From assembly GCA_023259375.1 (NCBI GenBank), contig JAHFQC010000052.1, forward strand, positions 1,881-35,721: a stretch of 33,841 bases of DNA. The letters run 5' to 3'. Made by a program: the position numbers and the translations under genes. The stretch is from Alphaproteobacteria bacterium (GTDB taxonomy: Bacteria > Pseudomonadota > Alphaproteobacteria > Micropepsales > Micropepsaceae). The notes below the pieces were generated by a model, which was not told the origin of the DNA, searched no databases, and saw only the letters and a list, made by a program, of their open reading frames with translations. Positions 1-7,005 of the stretch are shown one piece after another. Numbering within the stretch: position 1 is the stretch's first letter; every line of letters starts with the position of its first letter.

Positions 1-243
1 TTCGTTCGCGGCGACTGGGTCAAACCCGGCGCCACCGTGATCGACGTTGGTATCAATCGTGTGCCTGCTAGTGAAGGCAAGACCAAGCTGGTCGGCGATG
101 TGGCATTCGACGAAGCGGTGACGCGTGCCGGCCATATCACGCCGGTGCCGGGCGGTATCGGGGCGATGACCATCATCTGCCTGATGCGCAACACCTTGAT
201 CGCGGCGACGGCGCTCGTGGGGCTTCCCACCCCGGCGGTGTGA
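1..243 (+). CDS. folD: FolD, bifunctional methylenetetrahydrofolate dehydrogenase/cyclohydrolase (3' end only)
   Basis: The 5' end of the gene lies outside the window; the visible 80 residues are the C-terminus of FolD. FolD interconverts methylene-, methenyl- and formyl-tetrahydrofolate in the cytosol with NADP. The visible part carries the family's Rossmann-domain signature VIDVGINR followed by a GDV segment, and the highly conserved [18 protein letters not shown] stretch close to the C-terminus. FolD family members usually have PVPGGVGPMT here, so Ala replaces the usual Pro; this looks like ordinary variation. The reading frame is open from base 1 and stops with TGA at 241-243. It is followed by a 234-bp gap before regB, so it is probably not in one operon with it. 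Confidence 0.95.
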   Translation, partial: FVRGDWVKPGATVIDVGINRVPASEGKTKLVGDVAFDEAVTRAGHITPVPGGIGAMTIICLMRNTLIAATALVGLPTPAV

Positions 244-477
244 TCGCAGTTACGTCTGATTTGCAGTCGCGGACTCCGGGGCGCCGCTTACCACGACGGA
301 TAAAATCCGGTTGCTTTCTGTGTTTATGACAGCGGTGGACACAAATTTGCCAGTTTGCCGCACTAAAGCCCCCACCGCCCCGTCCGGTGTTGGGCCGGAA
401 GTGGGCGCATTTCGTCAGCTAAGTCGTGCGGATCATTACGTATTGCACTTAAGGTCGCACCTCAGGCTGATAGGGGC
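244..477 (+). promoter_or_regulatory. folD-regB intergenic region, probable regB promoter region
   Basis: This 234-bp gap holds no convincing gene. A small inverted repeat, CGGAT-AAA-ATCCG at 297-309, followed by a T-richer stretch, could be a weak folD terminator. The rest probably contains the regBA promoter. I see no hexamer pair good enough to place it. Confidence 0.35.
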
Positions 478-1890
478 ATGGAAGACATGTCGCAGACCGC
501 AGAGACGCCCGCCGGAGAACAGCCGCGGGCCTTGCCCATCGCTCCGGCCTCAGCCCTGCGCGGCCGAGTGCGACTGAGAACTCTTACCAATCTAAGGTGG
601 ATGGCGACCGGCGGTCAGACGGTGGCACTTTTCCTGGTCTATTTCGGCTTCGGTTATTCCCTGCCTATCGCCCAGTGTCTCGCCTGCGTGTTGTTCAGCG
701 CCGGGCTCAATCTGGTGCTGGCGTTTCGCTATCCGGCCAGCCACCGCCTCACCAATCGCGAAGCCACGGTCTATCTCGCCATCGACGTGCTGCAGTTGGC
801 GGCCCTGCTCTATCTCACCGGCGGCATCGAAAATCCGTTCGCGCTGATGTTCATCGCGCCGGTGGTGATCGCCGCCTCGACCCTCAACCTCGGCAACACC
901 ATGATCCTCGGCGCCATCGCCTTGGCCGCCGCCTCGGTGATCGCCGTGGTGCACGAGCCGCTGCCGTGGGGCATCAATCAGCAGCATGTCGTGCTGCCGC
1001 CGCTCTACCTCGCCGGGACTTGGGCCTCGCTGCTGCTCGGGATCGGCTTCACCTCGGTCTATGCCTGGCGCATTGCCTCGGAAGGCGCCCGCATGTCGGC
1101 CGGTCTCGCCGCCACCCAATTGGCGCTGTCGCGCGAGCAACGCCTCTCGACCATCGGTGCACTGGCGACCGCGGCCGCCCATGAACTCGGCACCCCGCTC
1201 GGAACCATCGCGGTGGTGTCGCACGAACTCGAACGCGCTTTGCCGTCCGGCTCGCCCGAAGCCCAGGACGCTCGTCTGTTGCGCTCCCAGGCCGAGCGCT
1301 GCCGCATGATCCTGATGAAGCTCGCGCGCCCCGACGAACCGATGCTCGGCGGCACCGCCCGTCTGCCGATCTGCGCTATGCTCGACGATCTGGCCGACCA
1401 GTTCCGCGACGAGGAACTCGAGATTGTCATCACGGCTGTTCCGTCGGACCGCGAAATTCCGCAACCGCAAGTTTGGCGCGCCCCGGAACTTTTGCACGGC
1501 CTCGGCAACATCATCGAGAACGCCGCCGATTTCGCCCGCTCGCGGGTGCGGATCGAAGCGTCGTGGTCGCCGACCGCCCTGAAAGTCACCGTCGAGGACG
1601 ATGGCCCCGGCTTTGCCCCCGACATCTATGAAAAAATCGGCGAGCCCTACATCACGTCCCGTCCCGGCGACCACGCCGTGGGCGAGACCGAAATCGGCCC
1701 GTCGGTCTCCAAGATCGGCAAGCATGAAGGCATGGGTTTGGGCTTTTTCATTGCCAAGACCCTGTTGGAACAGACCGGCGGCAACGTCAAAGCCTTGAAC
1801 CCGCCCGGCGGTGGAGCGCGCGTCAGCGTTTCCTGGCCGCGCGGCTCGATCGACGGCGAGACGACACCCGAACGGGGCGAAGAGGATTGA
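478..1890 (+). CDS. regB: RegB/PrrB/ActS-type redox sensor histidine kinase
   Basis: Membrane histidine kinase of the RegB/RegA (PrrBA, ActSR) system, which adjusts gene expression to the redox state of the quinone pool. About six hydrophobic segments fill residues 40-195. Between them lies GGIENPF (about residue 114), matching the family's GGxxNPF quinone-sensing loop. The H-box is AHELGTPLGTI with phospho-acceptor His235. Cys275 lies exactly 40 residues later, the same spacing as His225/Cys265 of Rhodobacter capsulatus RegB, whose Cys is redox-active. The ATPase domain follows with NIIENAADFA (N box), EDDGPGF (G1) and GMGLGFFIAK (G2). The start is uncertain: ATG 478 lies 1 nt after AGGGG, while ATG 487 (three codons later) has better spacing. 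regA follows after 49 nt. Confidence 0.95.
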   Translation: MEDMSQTAETPAGEQPRALPIAPASALRGRVRLRTLTNLRWMATGGQTVALFLVYFGFGYSLPIAQCLACVLFSAGLNLVLAFRYPASHRLTNREATVYLAIDVLQLAALLYLTGGIENPFALMFIAPVVIAASTLNLGNTMILGAIALAAASVIAVVHEPLPWGINQQHVVLPPLYLAGTWASLLLGIGFTSVYAWRIASEGARMSAGLAATQLALSREQRLSTIGALATAAAHELGTPLGTIAVVSHELERALPSGSPEAQDARLLRSQAERCRMILMKLARPDEPMLGGTARLPICAMLDDLADQFRDEELEIVITAVPSDREIPQPQVWRAPELLHGLGNIIENAADFARSRVRIEASWSPTALKVTVEDDGPGFAPDIYEKIGEPYITSRPGDHAVGETEIGPSVSKIGKHEGMGLGFFIAKTLLEQTGGNVKALNPPGGGARVSVSWPRGSIDGETTPERGEED

Positions 1891-1939
1891 CCAGGCCTGC
1901 AACCAGGCCTATGTGCGACAGGCGTAAGGAAGAAGAACA

Positions 1940-2470
1940 ATGATGGAAGATAAAACACTTTTGATTGTCGAAGACGATCGCCCCTTGCGCGAACGTCTGG
2001 CCCGCGCAATGGAAACGCGTGGCTTTGTGGTGACGATCGCCGAAGGCGTGGCCGACGGCAAAGCGCGCGCCAAAGAGACTCCGCCGGCCTATGCGGTGGT
2101 CGATCTCAAGCTCGAGGACGGCAACGGTCTCGACGTGGTCGAGACCCTGCACACCGTTCGCCCTGACAGCCGCGTGGTCGTCCTGACCGGCTTCGGCAAT
2201 ATCGCGACCGCCGTCGCCGCCGTGAAATACGGTGCCATCGATTATCTTCCCAAGCCTGCCGACGCCGACGACATCACTGCCGCGCTCTTGGCCGCGCCCG
2301 GCTCCAAGCCAAAGCCGCCGGAAAATCCGATGAGCGCCGACCGCGTCCGTTGGGAACACATCCAGCGCGTTTACGAACTCTGTGGTCACAACGTTTCCGA
2401 GACTGCCCGCCGCCTCAATATGCACCGCCGCACCCTGCAGCGGATCCTGGCGAAGCGCAGCCCGCGGTAA
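1940..2470 (+). CDS. regA: RegA/PrrA/ActR-type response regulator
   Basis: Cognate response regulator of the upstream kinase; it binds DNA to control redox-dependent genes such as those of respiration and carbon or nitrogen fixation in relatives. The receiver domain (residues 5-120) has the acidic pair Asp12-Asp13, phospho-acceptor Asp55 in VVDLKL, Thr83 and Lys105. A short linker leads to a Fis-type helix-turn-helix at the C-terminus containing SETARRLNMHRRTLQRI, a segment nearly invariant in RegA/ActR proteins. At 176 aa it has about the usual family length (around 180). Two ATGs are adjacent (1940, 1943) behind an AAGGAAGAAG purine-rich SD. Co-transcription with regB is likely given the 49-nt gap. 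No senC/hypothetical gene is inserted between them, unlike the Rhodobacter arrangement. Confidence 0.96.
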   Translation: MMEDKTLLIVEDDRPLRERLARAMETRGFVVTIAEGVADGKARAKETPPAYAVVDLKLEDGNGLDVVETLHTVRPDSRVVVLTGFGNIATAVAAVKYGAIDYLPKPADADDITAALLAAPGSKPKPPENPMSADRVRWEHIQRVYELCGHNVSETARRLNMHRRTLQRILAKRSPR

Positions 2471-2536
2471 TTCTCCGCGTGTCCCGGAGGAGAGCGTTTT
2501 TTCCTCCGCCAGGTGCTTCGCACCTTCTTCCTTGCA

Positions 2537-2577
2537 GCCCGCCCCTGCGAGCACTTGTACAAAGTGCTCCGGCGGGC
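2537..2577. terminator. Long hairpin between convergent regA and esterase genes
   Basis: Two nested perfect arms: GCCCGCC (2537-2543) with GGCGGGC (2571-2577), and GAGCACTT (2549-2556) with AAGTGCTC (2562-2569), loop GTACA. It sits between the convergent stops of regA (2470) and the esterase (2608). No T-run follows on either strand, so it may act as a 3'-end stabiliser or an atypical bidirectional terminator, or be a palindromic repeat. Confidence 0.5.
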
Positions 2578-2607
2578 TTGCCAGGACCCGCCGGTTTCTA
2601 AACCACG

Positions 2608-4146
2608 CTATTGCGCGACCAGTGCGAGATAAGTCCGGAAATCGGGGAAGCTCCCGCGCGCCTTGATTTCACTCTCCGTCCCCAGAACTTCGACCGTTGC
2701 CGGGGTGCCGTCGAACGGCTTCCAGGCCGGCAGGCCGTTGCCGTTGGGCCCGTCACCATTGGGATTGCCGGTTTTGGCGAAATTGGTCCAGTAGCCGACC
2801 ATGCGCGCGGCGATCGCCTTGTCGTCGGCCGTCCACGGGCGCGGATCGAGCGCCAGCTGATCGAAGGCAAATTTGATCTCGGCACCATGTCCTGCCTTGC
2901 AGCCATAGCCGCACGGTGTCACCGGTTCCGCCGGCCAATGGACGAAGAAGTAGCTGTAGACCGGCTCGGTCTTGCGGGCGGCATGCAAGCCGGACCAGCG
3001 GAAGGCCGAGAAACCCATGATATCGGTGACGAGGCGCTCGGCTGAGACCTTGGCTTCGGCATCGCTATTGCCGGGATAGATCTGACGGATCTGCGGCGCC
3101 AGCTTGGGCCCGACGAACCGCTCCACGGCGGCGTTATAGACGGCCATCGTGATGGTCTTGCTGCCGAGCATTTCCGTCGCCAGATCGACGCCTTCTTCGG
3201 CGTTCCAGCCCGTCATCATCGGCACCCGATTGTACGCTCCACTTTGATAGACCGCGGCCATGTCGGCGGGCCAAGCAGTGCCGTCATTGTTGACGAAATT
3301 CTGCCAGGGTTGGCGGATCAGCGTCTCGACATCCTTGTTGCGCAGACCGGCCAACGTCGGGGCGCCTTGCGCCTTGGCGAAATCGGCGCCGCGTTTTTCC
3401 GCAACCTCTTTCGGTTCGAGCCCATCCGCCGTGCCGCTTTCGGCGATGGCGCGATGGAAGAGACCCTTGGCCTTGGGCGACATCGTCAGCAATGCCACCG
3501 CAGAACCGCCGGCCGACTCCCCGAAAATCGTCACTTTGTTGGGGTCGCCGCCGAACGCCGCAATGTTCTTCTGCACCCATTTGAGCGCTGCGATCTGATC
3601 GAGAATGCCTTGGTTGCCGGATCCCTTGTCGGGCGATTCCGCCGACAATTCGGGATGCGCAAAGAAGCCCAAGAGGCCGAGGCGATAATTGATCGACACC
3701 AGGATCACGTCATGGGCAACGATGCCGTTGCCGGCGTCAGGACCCATTTGCGAGCCCGAGCCGCCGCGAAAGCCGCCGCCGTGAATCCACACCATCACCG
3801 GATATTTGCCGGGCTTGGCCGGCGCCCAGATGTTGAGGCTGAGACAGTCTTCGCTTTGCGGTTCCTTGATCCAGTCGACGGTCTGGCGGCACACCGGTCC
3901 GAAGGCGTCGGCCTTGCGCACACCCGTCCAAGGTTTCACGGATTGCGGCGCCTGCCAGCGCAGAGTGCCGACCGGCGCAGCGGCGTAGGGAATGCCGAAA
4001 TAGCGATTGATGCAGTCGCGCGTGGTCCCGGCGACGAGGCCGCTGTCGATGCGTACCGGCGCCAATGCGGTGTCGGCTGCTACCGCAGCAACGGCGCACG
4101 CGGCAATGACCGCGGCGGCGGCCACGATCCTCTTCAAACCTGTCAT
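2608..4146 (-). CDS. Secreted type-B carboxylesterase (para-nitrobenzyl esterase/cholinesterase family)
   Basis: Alpha/beta-hydrolase of the carboxylesterase type-B family, 512 aa, predicted to be exported and to hydrolyse carboxylic esters; the physiological substrate cannot be told. The N-terminus MTGLKRIVAAAAVIAACAV is a Sec signal peptide with probable cleavage near AVAA-DT. The oxyanion-hole motif HGGGF and the nucleophile elbow GESAGG (Ser211) are present. Glu318 in NAEEG and His420 in GHGAEI complete the expected Ser-Glu-His triad. The start at 4146 is preferred over an upstream in-frame ATG (4227), because AAGAGGA lies 5 nt before 4146 and only this start puts the signal peptide at the N-terminus. 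It lies 94 nt downstream of the YjbR-like gene on the same strand; co-transcription is possible but not evident. Confidence 0.93.
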   Translation of the reverse strand: MTGLKRIVAAAAVIAACAVAAVAADTALAPVRIDSGLVAGTTRDCINRYFGIPYAAAPVGTLRWQAPQSVKPWTGVRKADAFGPVCRQTVDWIKEPQSEDCLSLNIWAPAKPGKYPVMVWIHGGGFRGGSGSQMGPDAGNGIVAHDVILVSINYRLGLLGFFAHPELSAESPDKGSGNQGILDQIAALKWVQKNIAAFGGDPNKVTIFGESAGGSAVALLTMSPKAKGLFHRAIAESGTADGLEPKEVAEKRGADFAKAQGAPTLAGLRNKDVETLIRQPWQNFVNNDGTAWPADMAAVYQSGAYNRVPMMTGWNAEEGVDLATEMLGSKTITMAVYNAAVERFVGPKLAPQIRQIYPGNSDAEAKVSAERLVTDIMGFSAFRWSGLHAARKTEPVYSYFFVHWPAEPVTPCGYGCKAGHGAEIKFAFDQLALDPRPWTADDKAIAARMVGYWTNFAKTGNPNGDGPNGNGLPAWKPFDGTPATVEVLGTESEIKARGSFPDFRTYLALVAQ

Positions 4147-4240
4147 GGTTTCCTCTTTTCCCTCGTGCGGTTGTTCCCGCATCGAACGGCACCATACCAC
4201 GCTGAAGCGCGGCCGCTTCGGCATCACGACTGTGTGAGGT

Positions 4241-4630
4241 CTAGGTCTGTGTGCGTTTTTTAATGGTCTTCTTGGCTGCGGACTTTTTCACCGGCTTGGC
4301 CGCGCCGCTCAGAAGTTTCTTCGGCGCGTTGGCGGTCCAATGGCGTTGCAGCATGCCGCGCAGGGTTTTGTCATCGAGCTTGTCGAGCCGCGCCAGCACG
4401 ATGGGATAATCCTTGTAGTGGCTGGTGACGTGGAAGATCTCCGGCTCCACTTCCATCAGCATTTCGCGCTCATCCAGCGAGCCGACGAACAGCACCGCAG
4501 AATTATCCTCCGCCCGGAACCGGGTGAAGAACTTCTTGGCAAGGACATAAGCGGGATGGCCATACGAGGTGCCTTTCTCGACACCCTCGAACGACAACAC
4601 GATTTTCTCAAACTGGGCTTTAGAGAGCAT
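4241..4630 (-). CDS. MmcQ/YjbR-like protein
   Basis: A 129-aa protein of the MmcQ/YjbR family, small alpha-beta proteins with a CyaY-like fold that may bind DNA; no biochemical role is established. Visible family features are the N-terminal FEKIVLSFEGVEKGTSYGHP segment, a central VGSLDEREMLM, the FHVTSHYKDYPIVLARLDKL region and a W near residue 95. The last 25 residues are a Lys/Ala-rich basic tail (KKSAAKKTIKKRTQT), consistent with nucleic-acid binding. The start at 4630 overlaps the end of mmcB by 11 nt, indicating translational coupling. An upstream in-frame start at 4678 would extend deep into mmcB and adds a non-family N-terminus. Being behind mmcB, it should be co-induced by DNA damage (inference). 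Confidence 0.8.
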   Translation of the reverse strand: MLSKAQFEKIVLSFEGVEKGTSYGHPAYVLAKKFFTRFRAEDNSAVLFVGSLDEREMLMEVEPEIFHVTSHYKDYPIVLARLDKLDDKTLRGMLQRHWTANAPKKLLSGAAKPVKKSAAKKTIKKRTQT

Positions 4631-5063
4631 TGGCGGTTTCCAGGATCTGCGACAGGCGTTCGGCCGCCACGCGGGCAAAGGACAGCGTCACCGCTTTGCG
4701 CCGCGAGGGATGCAGCACCGCGCGTGGGCTCGGGCGCACAATGGCGCCGCCGAAACGGTCGGCAACGATCAGCCCGGTGGATTCGGGAACCAGTTCCTCA
4801 GGAAAATCGGGCGGGATGGCGAAATAGAACAGCTCGCAGAATTCCAGATACTCGGGCCATTTCTGATCGCCCTTGAGATCGGCGGTCGCGACCTTGATCT
4901 CGACGCCGACCATGGTGCCGTCAGCCCCGAGCGCCGCCACATCGAGCCGCCGCCCATTGGCGAGGGTGAATTCGAGGATCGGCGAATAGCCTTCCTGGAT
5001 CAGCAGGCGTGAGACGCCGCGGGCGACACCAAGAGCGTTTTCGCTGGAACAACCGTTTTCCAT
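4620..5063 (-). CDS. mmcB: MmcB-family DNA repair protein (PD-(D/E)XK-like)
   Basis: A 147-aa protein of the MmcB family, known in Caulobacter as an SOS gene whose loss sensitises cells to mitomycin C. The sequence shows LEFTLANGRRLDVAAL followed about 17 residues later by VGVEIK. This gives the D...ExK spacing of PD-(D/E)XK nucleases, with Asp in RRLDV and Glu-Ile-Lys as candidate catalytic residues. The C-terminal FARVAAERL region is also typical. I chose ATG 5063 rather than 5090 because the LexA box (5074-5088) and the -10 hexamer lie between them. An mRNA from that promoter would begin at about the 5063 ATG. Overlap with the following YjbR-like gene is 11 nt. With the upstream start the protein would be 156 aa. 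Confidence 0.85.
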   Translation of the reverse strand: MENGCSSENALGVARGVSRLLIQEGYSPILEFTLANGRRLDVAALGADGTMVGVEIKVATADLKGDQKWPEYLEFCELFYFAIPPDFPEELVPESTGLIVADRFGGAIVRPSPRAVLHPSRRKAVTLSFARVAAERLSQILETANAL

Positions 5064-5069
5064 TCCGGC

Positions 5070-5098
5070 ATTAGAACGGAGCGGGAACATAAGGTCAA
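5070..5098 (-). promoter_or_regulatory. SOS promoter of mmcB with LexA box GAAC-N7-GAAC
   Basis: On the minus strand, TTGACC (5098-5093) is followed after exactly 17 bp by TCTAAT (5075-5070), each 5/6 to the -35/-10 consensus. GAAC (5074-5077) and GAAC (5085-5088) are separated by exactly seven bases, matching the alphaproteobacterial LexA operator (GTTC-N7-GTTC on the other strand). The operator fills the spacer and overlaps the -10. The predicted transcription start, 6-7 nt after the -10, coincides with the mmcB ATG at 5063. Confidence 0.8.
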
Positions 5099-5115
5099 TG
5101 TGCTCGTGCGCCTTT

Positions 5116-5883
5116 TCAATCGGATGCTTGCAGCGGCGCCAGACGCGGGTCCTGGAAGAACAGATCGGTATCGAAGCTCAGGCTCAGTGCCGGGGCTTCG
5201 CATTTTGCCCAGGCGCTATGCCGGCGTAGCTGCAGATGCCAGGACTGCATGCTGTCCGGTTTCTTGGCGGCGAAAGCGCTCATCGATAACACCGCAAGAT
5301 TAAACCCGTCCGACGCATCGCGCACCGACCGGTAGCGGATCGCTTCGGTGGCGCAGGCGCGGGCTTTGTCCGCGATGTCCTGGCACGACGAATAGTCCGC
5401 CAGATCCGTCCACAGTGCGGCATCTCGCACCAGCGGCGGCTTGGTCAGGTCCAGACACAACGAGGTTCGGATGCGCGTCGAGAACACGGTGAATTGCGCC
5501 GGATTGGCGGGCAATGGCGTAGCCGGGGATTCGGAAAAGAAGACCAGCTGCCAGAACGCTTTCTCTGCCATCGCGGTGATCGGCGATTCACAGCAATAGA
5601 ACACGCCTTCGGTAAAGCCGGCGCGGCGGAACCTGGAGCCCTTAGGCTGAAAGGCATGATAGCGGAATGGTGTGTAGAGCAGATAATCGAAGCCATCCCC
5701 CGCCTGAGGTACCGCAGGCTTTGCCCGCTCGATCTCCTCCTCGAGGATGCGTTGTTCGTCGCTGGAATCGACGAGTTTCATCGTCGACTTCTTGTGCTGC
5801 GCTTCGACGGCGCGCCAATAAAGTCCGGCGAGCGGCTTCAGTTCACACGACAGCTCTTCGGGAGTCCAAGTAGTCCGTGACAC
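5116..5883 (-). CDS. RES-domain toxin of a Xre-RES toxin-antitoxin pair
   Basis: A 255-aa RES-domain protein. Characterised members are ADP-ribosyltransferase-fold toxins: MbcT and the Photorhabdus RES toxin consume NAD, and ParT modifies Prs. The conserved RES landmarks are visible: LYWRAVEAQHKKSTMKLVD at the N-terminus, then LLYTPFRYHAF, GSRFRRAGF, and GVFYCCESPITAMAEKAF with the family Glu and Ser, then a FNLAVL segment. Length is normal for the family, with no frameshift, so it looks intact. The start at 5883 lies 41 nt inside the antitoxin gene; the next Met would remove the conserved YWRAVE motif, so the overlap is real and implies coupled translation. The cognate antitoxin lies directly upstream. 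Confidence 0.92.
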   Translation of the reverse strand: MSRTTWTPEELSCELKPLAGLYWRAVEAQHKKSTMKLVDSSDEQRILEEEIERAKPAVPQAGDGFDYLLYTPFRYHAFQPKGSRFRRAGFTEGVFYCCESPITAMAEKAFWQLVFFSESPATPLPANPAQFTVFSTRIRTSLCLDLTKPPLVRDAALWTDLADYSSCQDIADKARACATEAIRYRSVRDASDGFNLAVLSMSAFAAKKPDSMQSWHLQLRRHSAWAKCEAPALSLSFDTDLFFQDPRLAPLQASD

Positions 5884-6220
5884 GAACGAGACCTTGCGCA
5901 GACAGGATGAGATCGATCGGGGCCGCCCCCAAAGCGGTATTCGTATTGCGCATCCAGCGGGCCGAAACCATGTCGTCGCCGCCGGCGATGGCGTCGAGCG
6001 AACGATAGAGCCGCAGGAATAGCGTCGCCAGTTCGCGCGGCTTGTGGTTTACCAGCAACTTGGCGTCTCCCGATCGCACGCGGCTGACGGAAGCCTCCGA
6101 CAGACCGACCATTTCGGCCAGTTCGCGGTTGCTGAGCTTGAGCTTTTCGCCCGCCCGAATGAACGCCTTGGCGATCACGGTCGCACGTTCCAGATCGGGG
6201 GCAGGTGCTGCGCGGACCAT
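5843..6220 (-). CDS. Xre/MbcA/ParS-type antitoxin
   Basis: Antitoxin partner of the RES toxin, about 125 aa. A helix-turn-helix sits near residues 30-55 (SNRELAEMVGLSEASVSRV). The C-terminal half, with LFLRLYRSLDAI, RWMRNTN, GAAPIDLI and the closing RVTDYLDSRR, matches the Xre/MbcA/ParS toxin-binding domain. It should bind and block the RES active site and repress its own promoter. The start is ambiguous: GTG 6238, ATG 6226 or ATG 6220 are in frame. I prefer 6220, since GGAG lies 6 nt upstream and the predicted transcription start falls near 6238. The reading frame overlaps the toxin start by 41 nt. Confidence 0.88.
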   Translation of the reverse strand: MVRAAPAPDLERATVIAKAFIRAGEKLKLSNRELAEMVGLSEASVSRVRSGDAKLLVNHKPRELATLFLRLYRSLDAIAGGDDMVSARWMRNTNTALGAAPIDLILSAQGLVRVTDYLDSRRAVV

Positions 6221-6243
6221 TCGCATCTCCGTTTCCACAGAAA

Positions 6244-6271
6244 TACTATAGCATAATTCTTTCTATAGAAA
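6244..6271 (-). promoter_or_regulatory. Antitoxin promoter/operator with two CTATAG palindromes
   Basis: A 12-bp perfect palindrome TTTCTATAGAAA (6260-6271) and a second, imperfect one around CTATAG (6246-6251) have centres 17 bp apart, in an AT-rich patch unlike its surroundings. On the minus strand TATAGT (6250-6245) is a good -10 candidate, so a dimer on either palindrome would block it. This fits autoregulation by the Xre antitoxin (inference). Confidence 0.65.
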
Positions 6272-6353
6272 CAGCGATGGCGAGGACACTTCGACTGGTG
6301 GCGATATTATCTCGTCATATCAAAGGCTTAACATGCGCCGCTGACCGCCACGT

Positions 6354-6956
6354 TCAGTCGTCGCTTTCGCCCAGCACGCCTTTGGTCGAGGCGAAGCCGC
6401 CATCGAGGCGTTCGTCGGGTGTGATGGCTTGGCGTAGCGCCCGCGCCAGGCCTTTGAAGCAGGTCTCGATGATGTGGTGGCTGTTTTCGCCGTAGCAGTT
6501 CTCGACATGCAGGCAGACGCCGGCGTTCATGGCGAAGGCCTGGAACCATTCCTTGAACAGCTCGGTGTCCATCTCGCCGATCTTGGGCTGGGTGAATTTC
6601 ACCTTCCAGACGAGATACGGCCGCCCGGCGACGTCGATGGCGACGCGGGTGAAAGCTTCGTCCATCGGAATGCCGGCCGAGCCGAAGCGAGTGATGCCGG
6701 CGAAGTCGCCGAGTGCTTTCTTCACCGCCTGACCGATGACGATGGCGCTGTCTTCGGTGGTGTGGTGGAAATCGACATGCAGATCGCCTTGCGCCCGCAC
6801 CTTGAGGTCGATCATGGCGTGGCGGCCGAAGCTCTCCAGCATGTGGTCGAGAAAGCCGACGCCGGTATCGATATCGCACTCGCCCGCGCCATCGAGGTCG
6901 AGGGAAACGGCGATTTCGGTTTCACGGGTTTTGCGTTCGACGGTCGCAGTGCGCAT
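6354..6956 (-). CDS. hisB: Imidazoleglycerol-phosphate dehydratase
   Basis: HisB catalyses the Mn-dependent dehydration of imidazole glycerol phosphate to imidazole acetol phosphate in histidine synthesis. At 200 aa it is the monofunctional form. Family signatures are [15 protein letters not shown] (about 33-47), [17 protein letters not shown] (about 61-77) and [13 protein letters not shown] near residue 160. The paired HH-x-x-E-type metal ligands are therefore intact. A strong SD (AAGGAGAG) precedes the ATG at 6956. Gene order hisB next to hslVU is common in alphaproteobacteria; here an extra gene is inserted between them and the other his genes are not in view. The mRNA may start at the Ntn-hydrolase promoter, 49 nt upstream. 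Confidence 0.97.
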   Translation of the reverse strand: MRTATVERKTRETEIAVSLDLDGAGECDIDTGVGFLDHMLESFGRHAMIDLKVRAQGDLHVDFHHTTEDSAIVIGQAVKKALGDFAGITRFGSAGIPMDEAFTRVAIDVAGRPYLVWKVKFTQPKIGEMDTELFKEWFQAFAMNAGVCLHVENCYGENSHHIIETCFKGLARALRQAITPDERLDGGFASTKGVLGESDD

Positions 6957-7005
6957 GAAAAACTCTCCTTGCGGCCTACATAGCAGGCCCAGTCTTAGAA
7001 AACAC

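Noticed and set aside
592..1902. 436-codon open frame opposite regB
   Set aside because: Arg/Gly/His-rich antisense shadow; regB has intact motifs and covers it.
4147..4227. Upstream extension of the carboxylesterase to ATG 4227
   Set aside because: It would place 27 unrelated residues before the signal peptide; ATG 4146 has a good SD.
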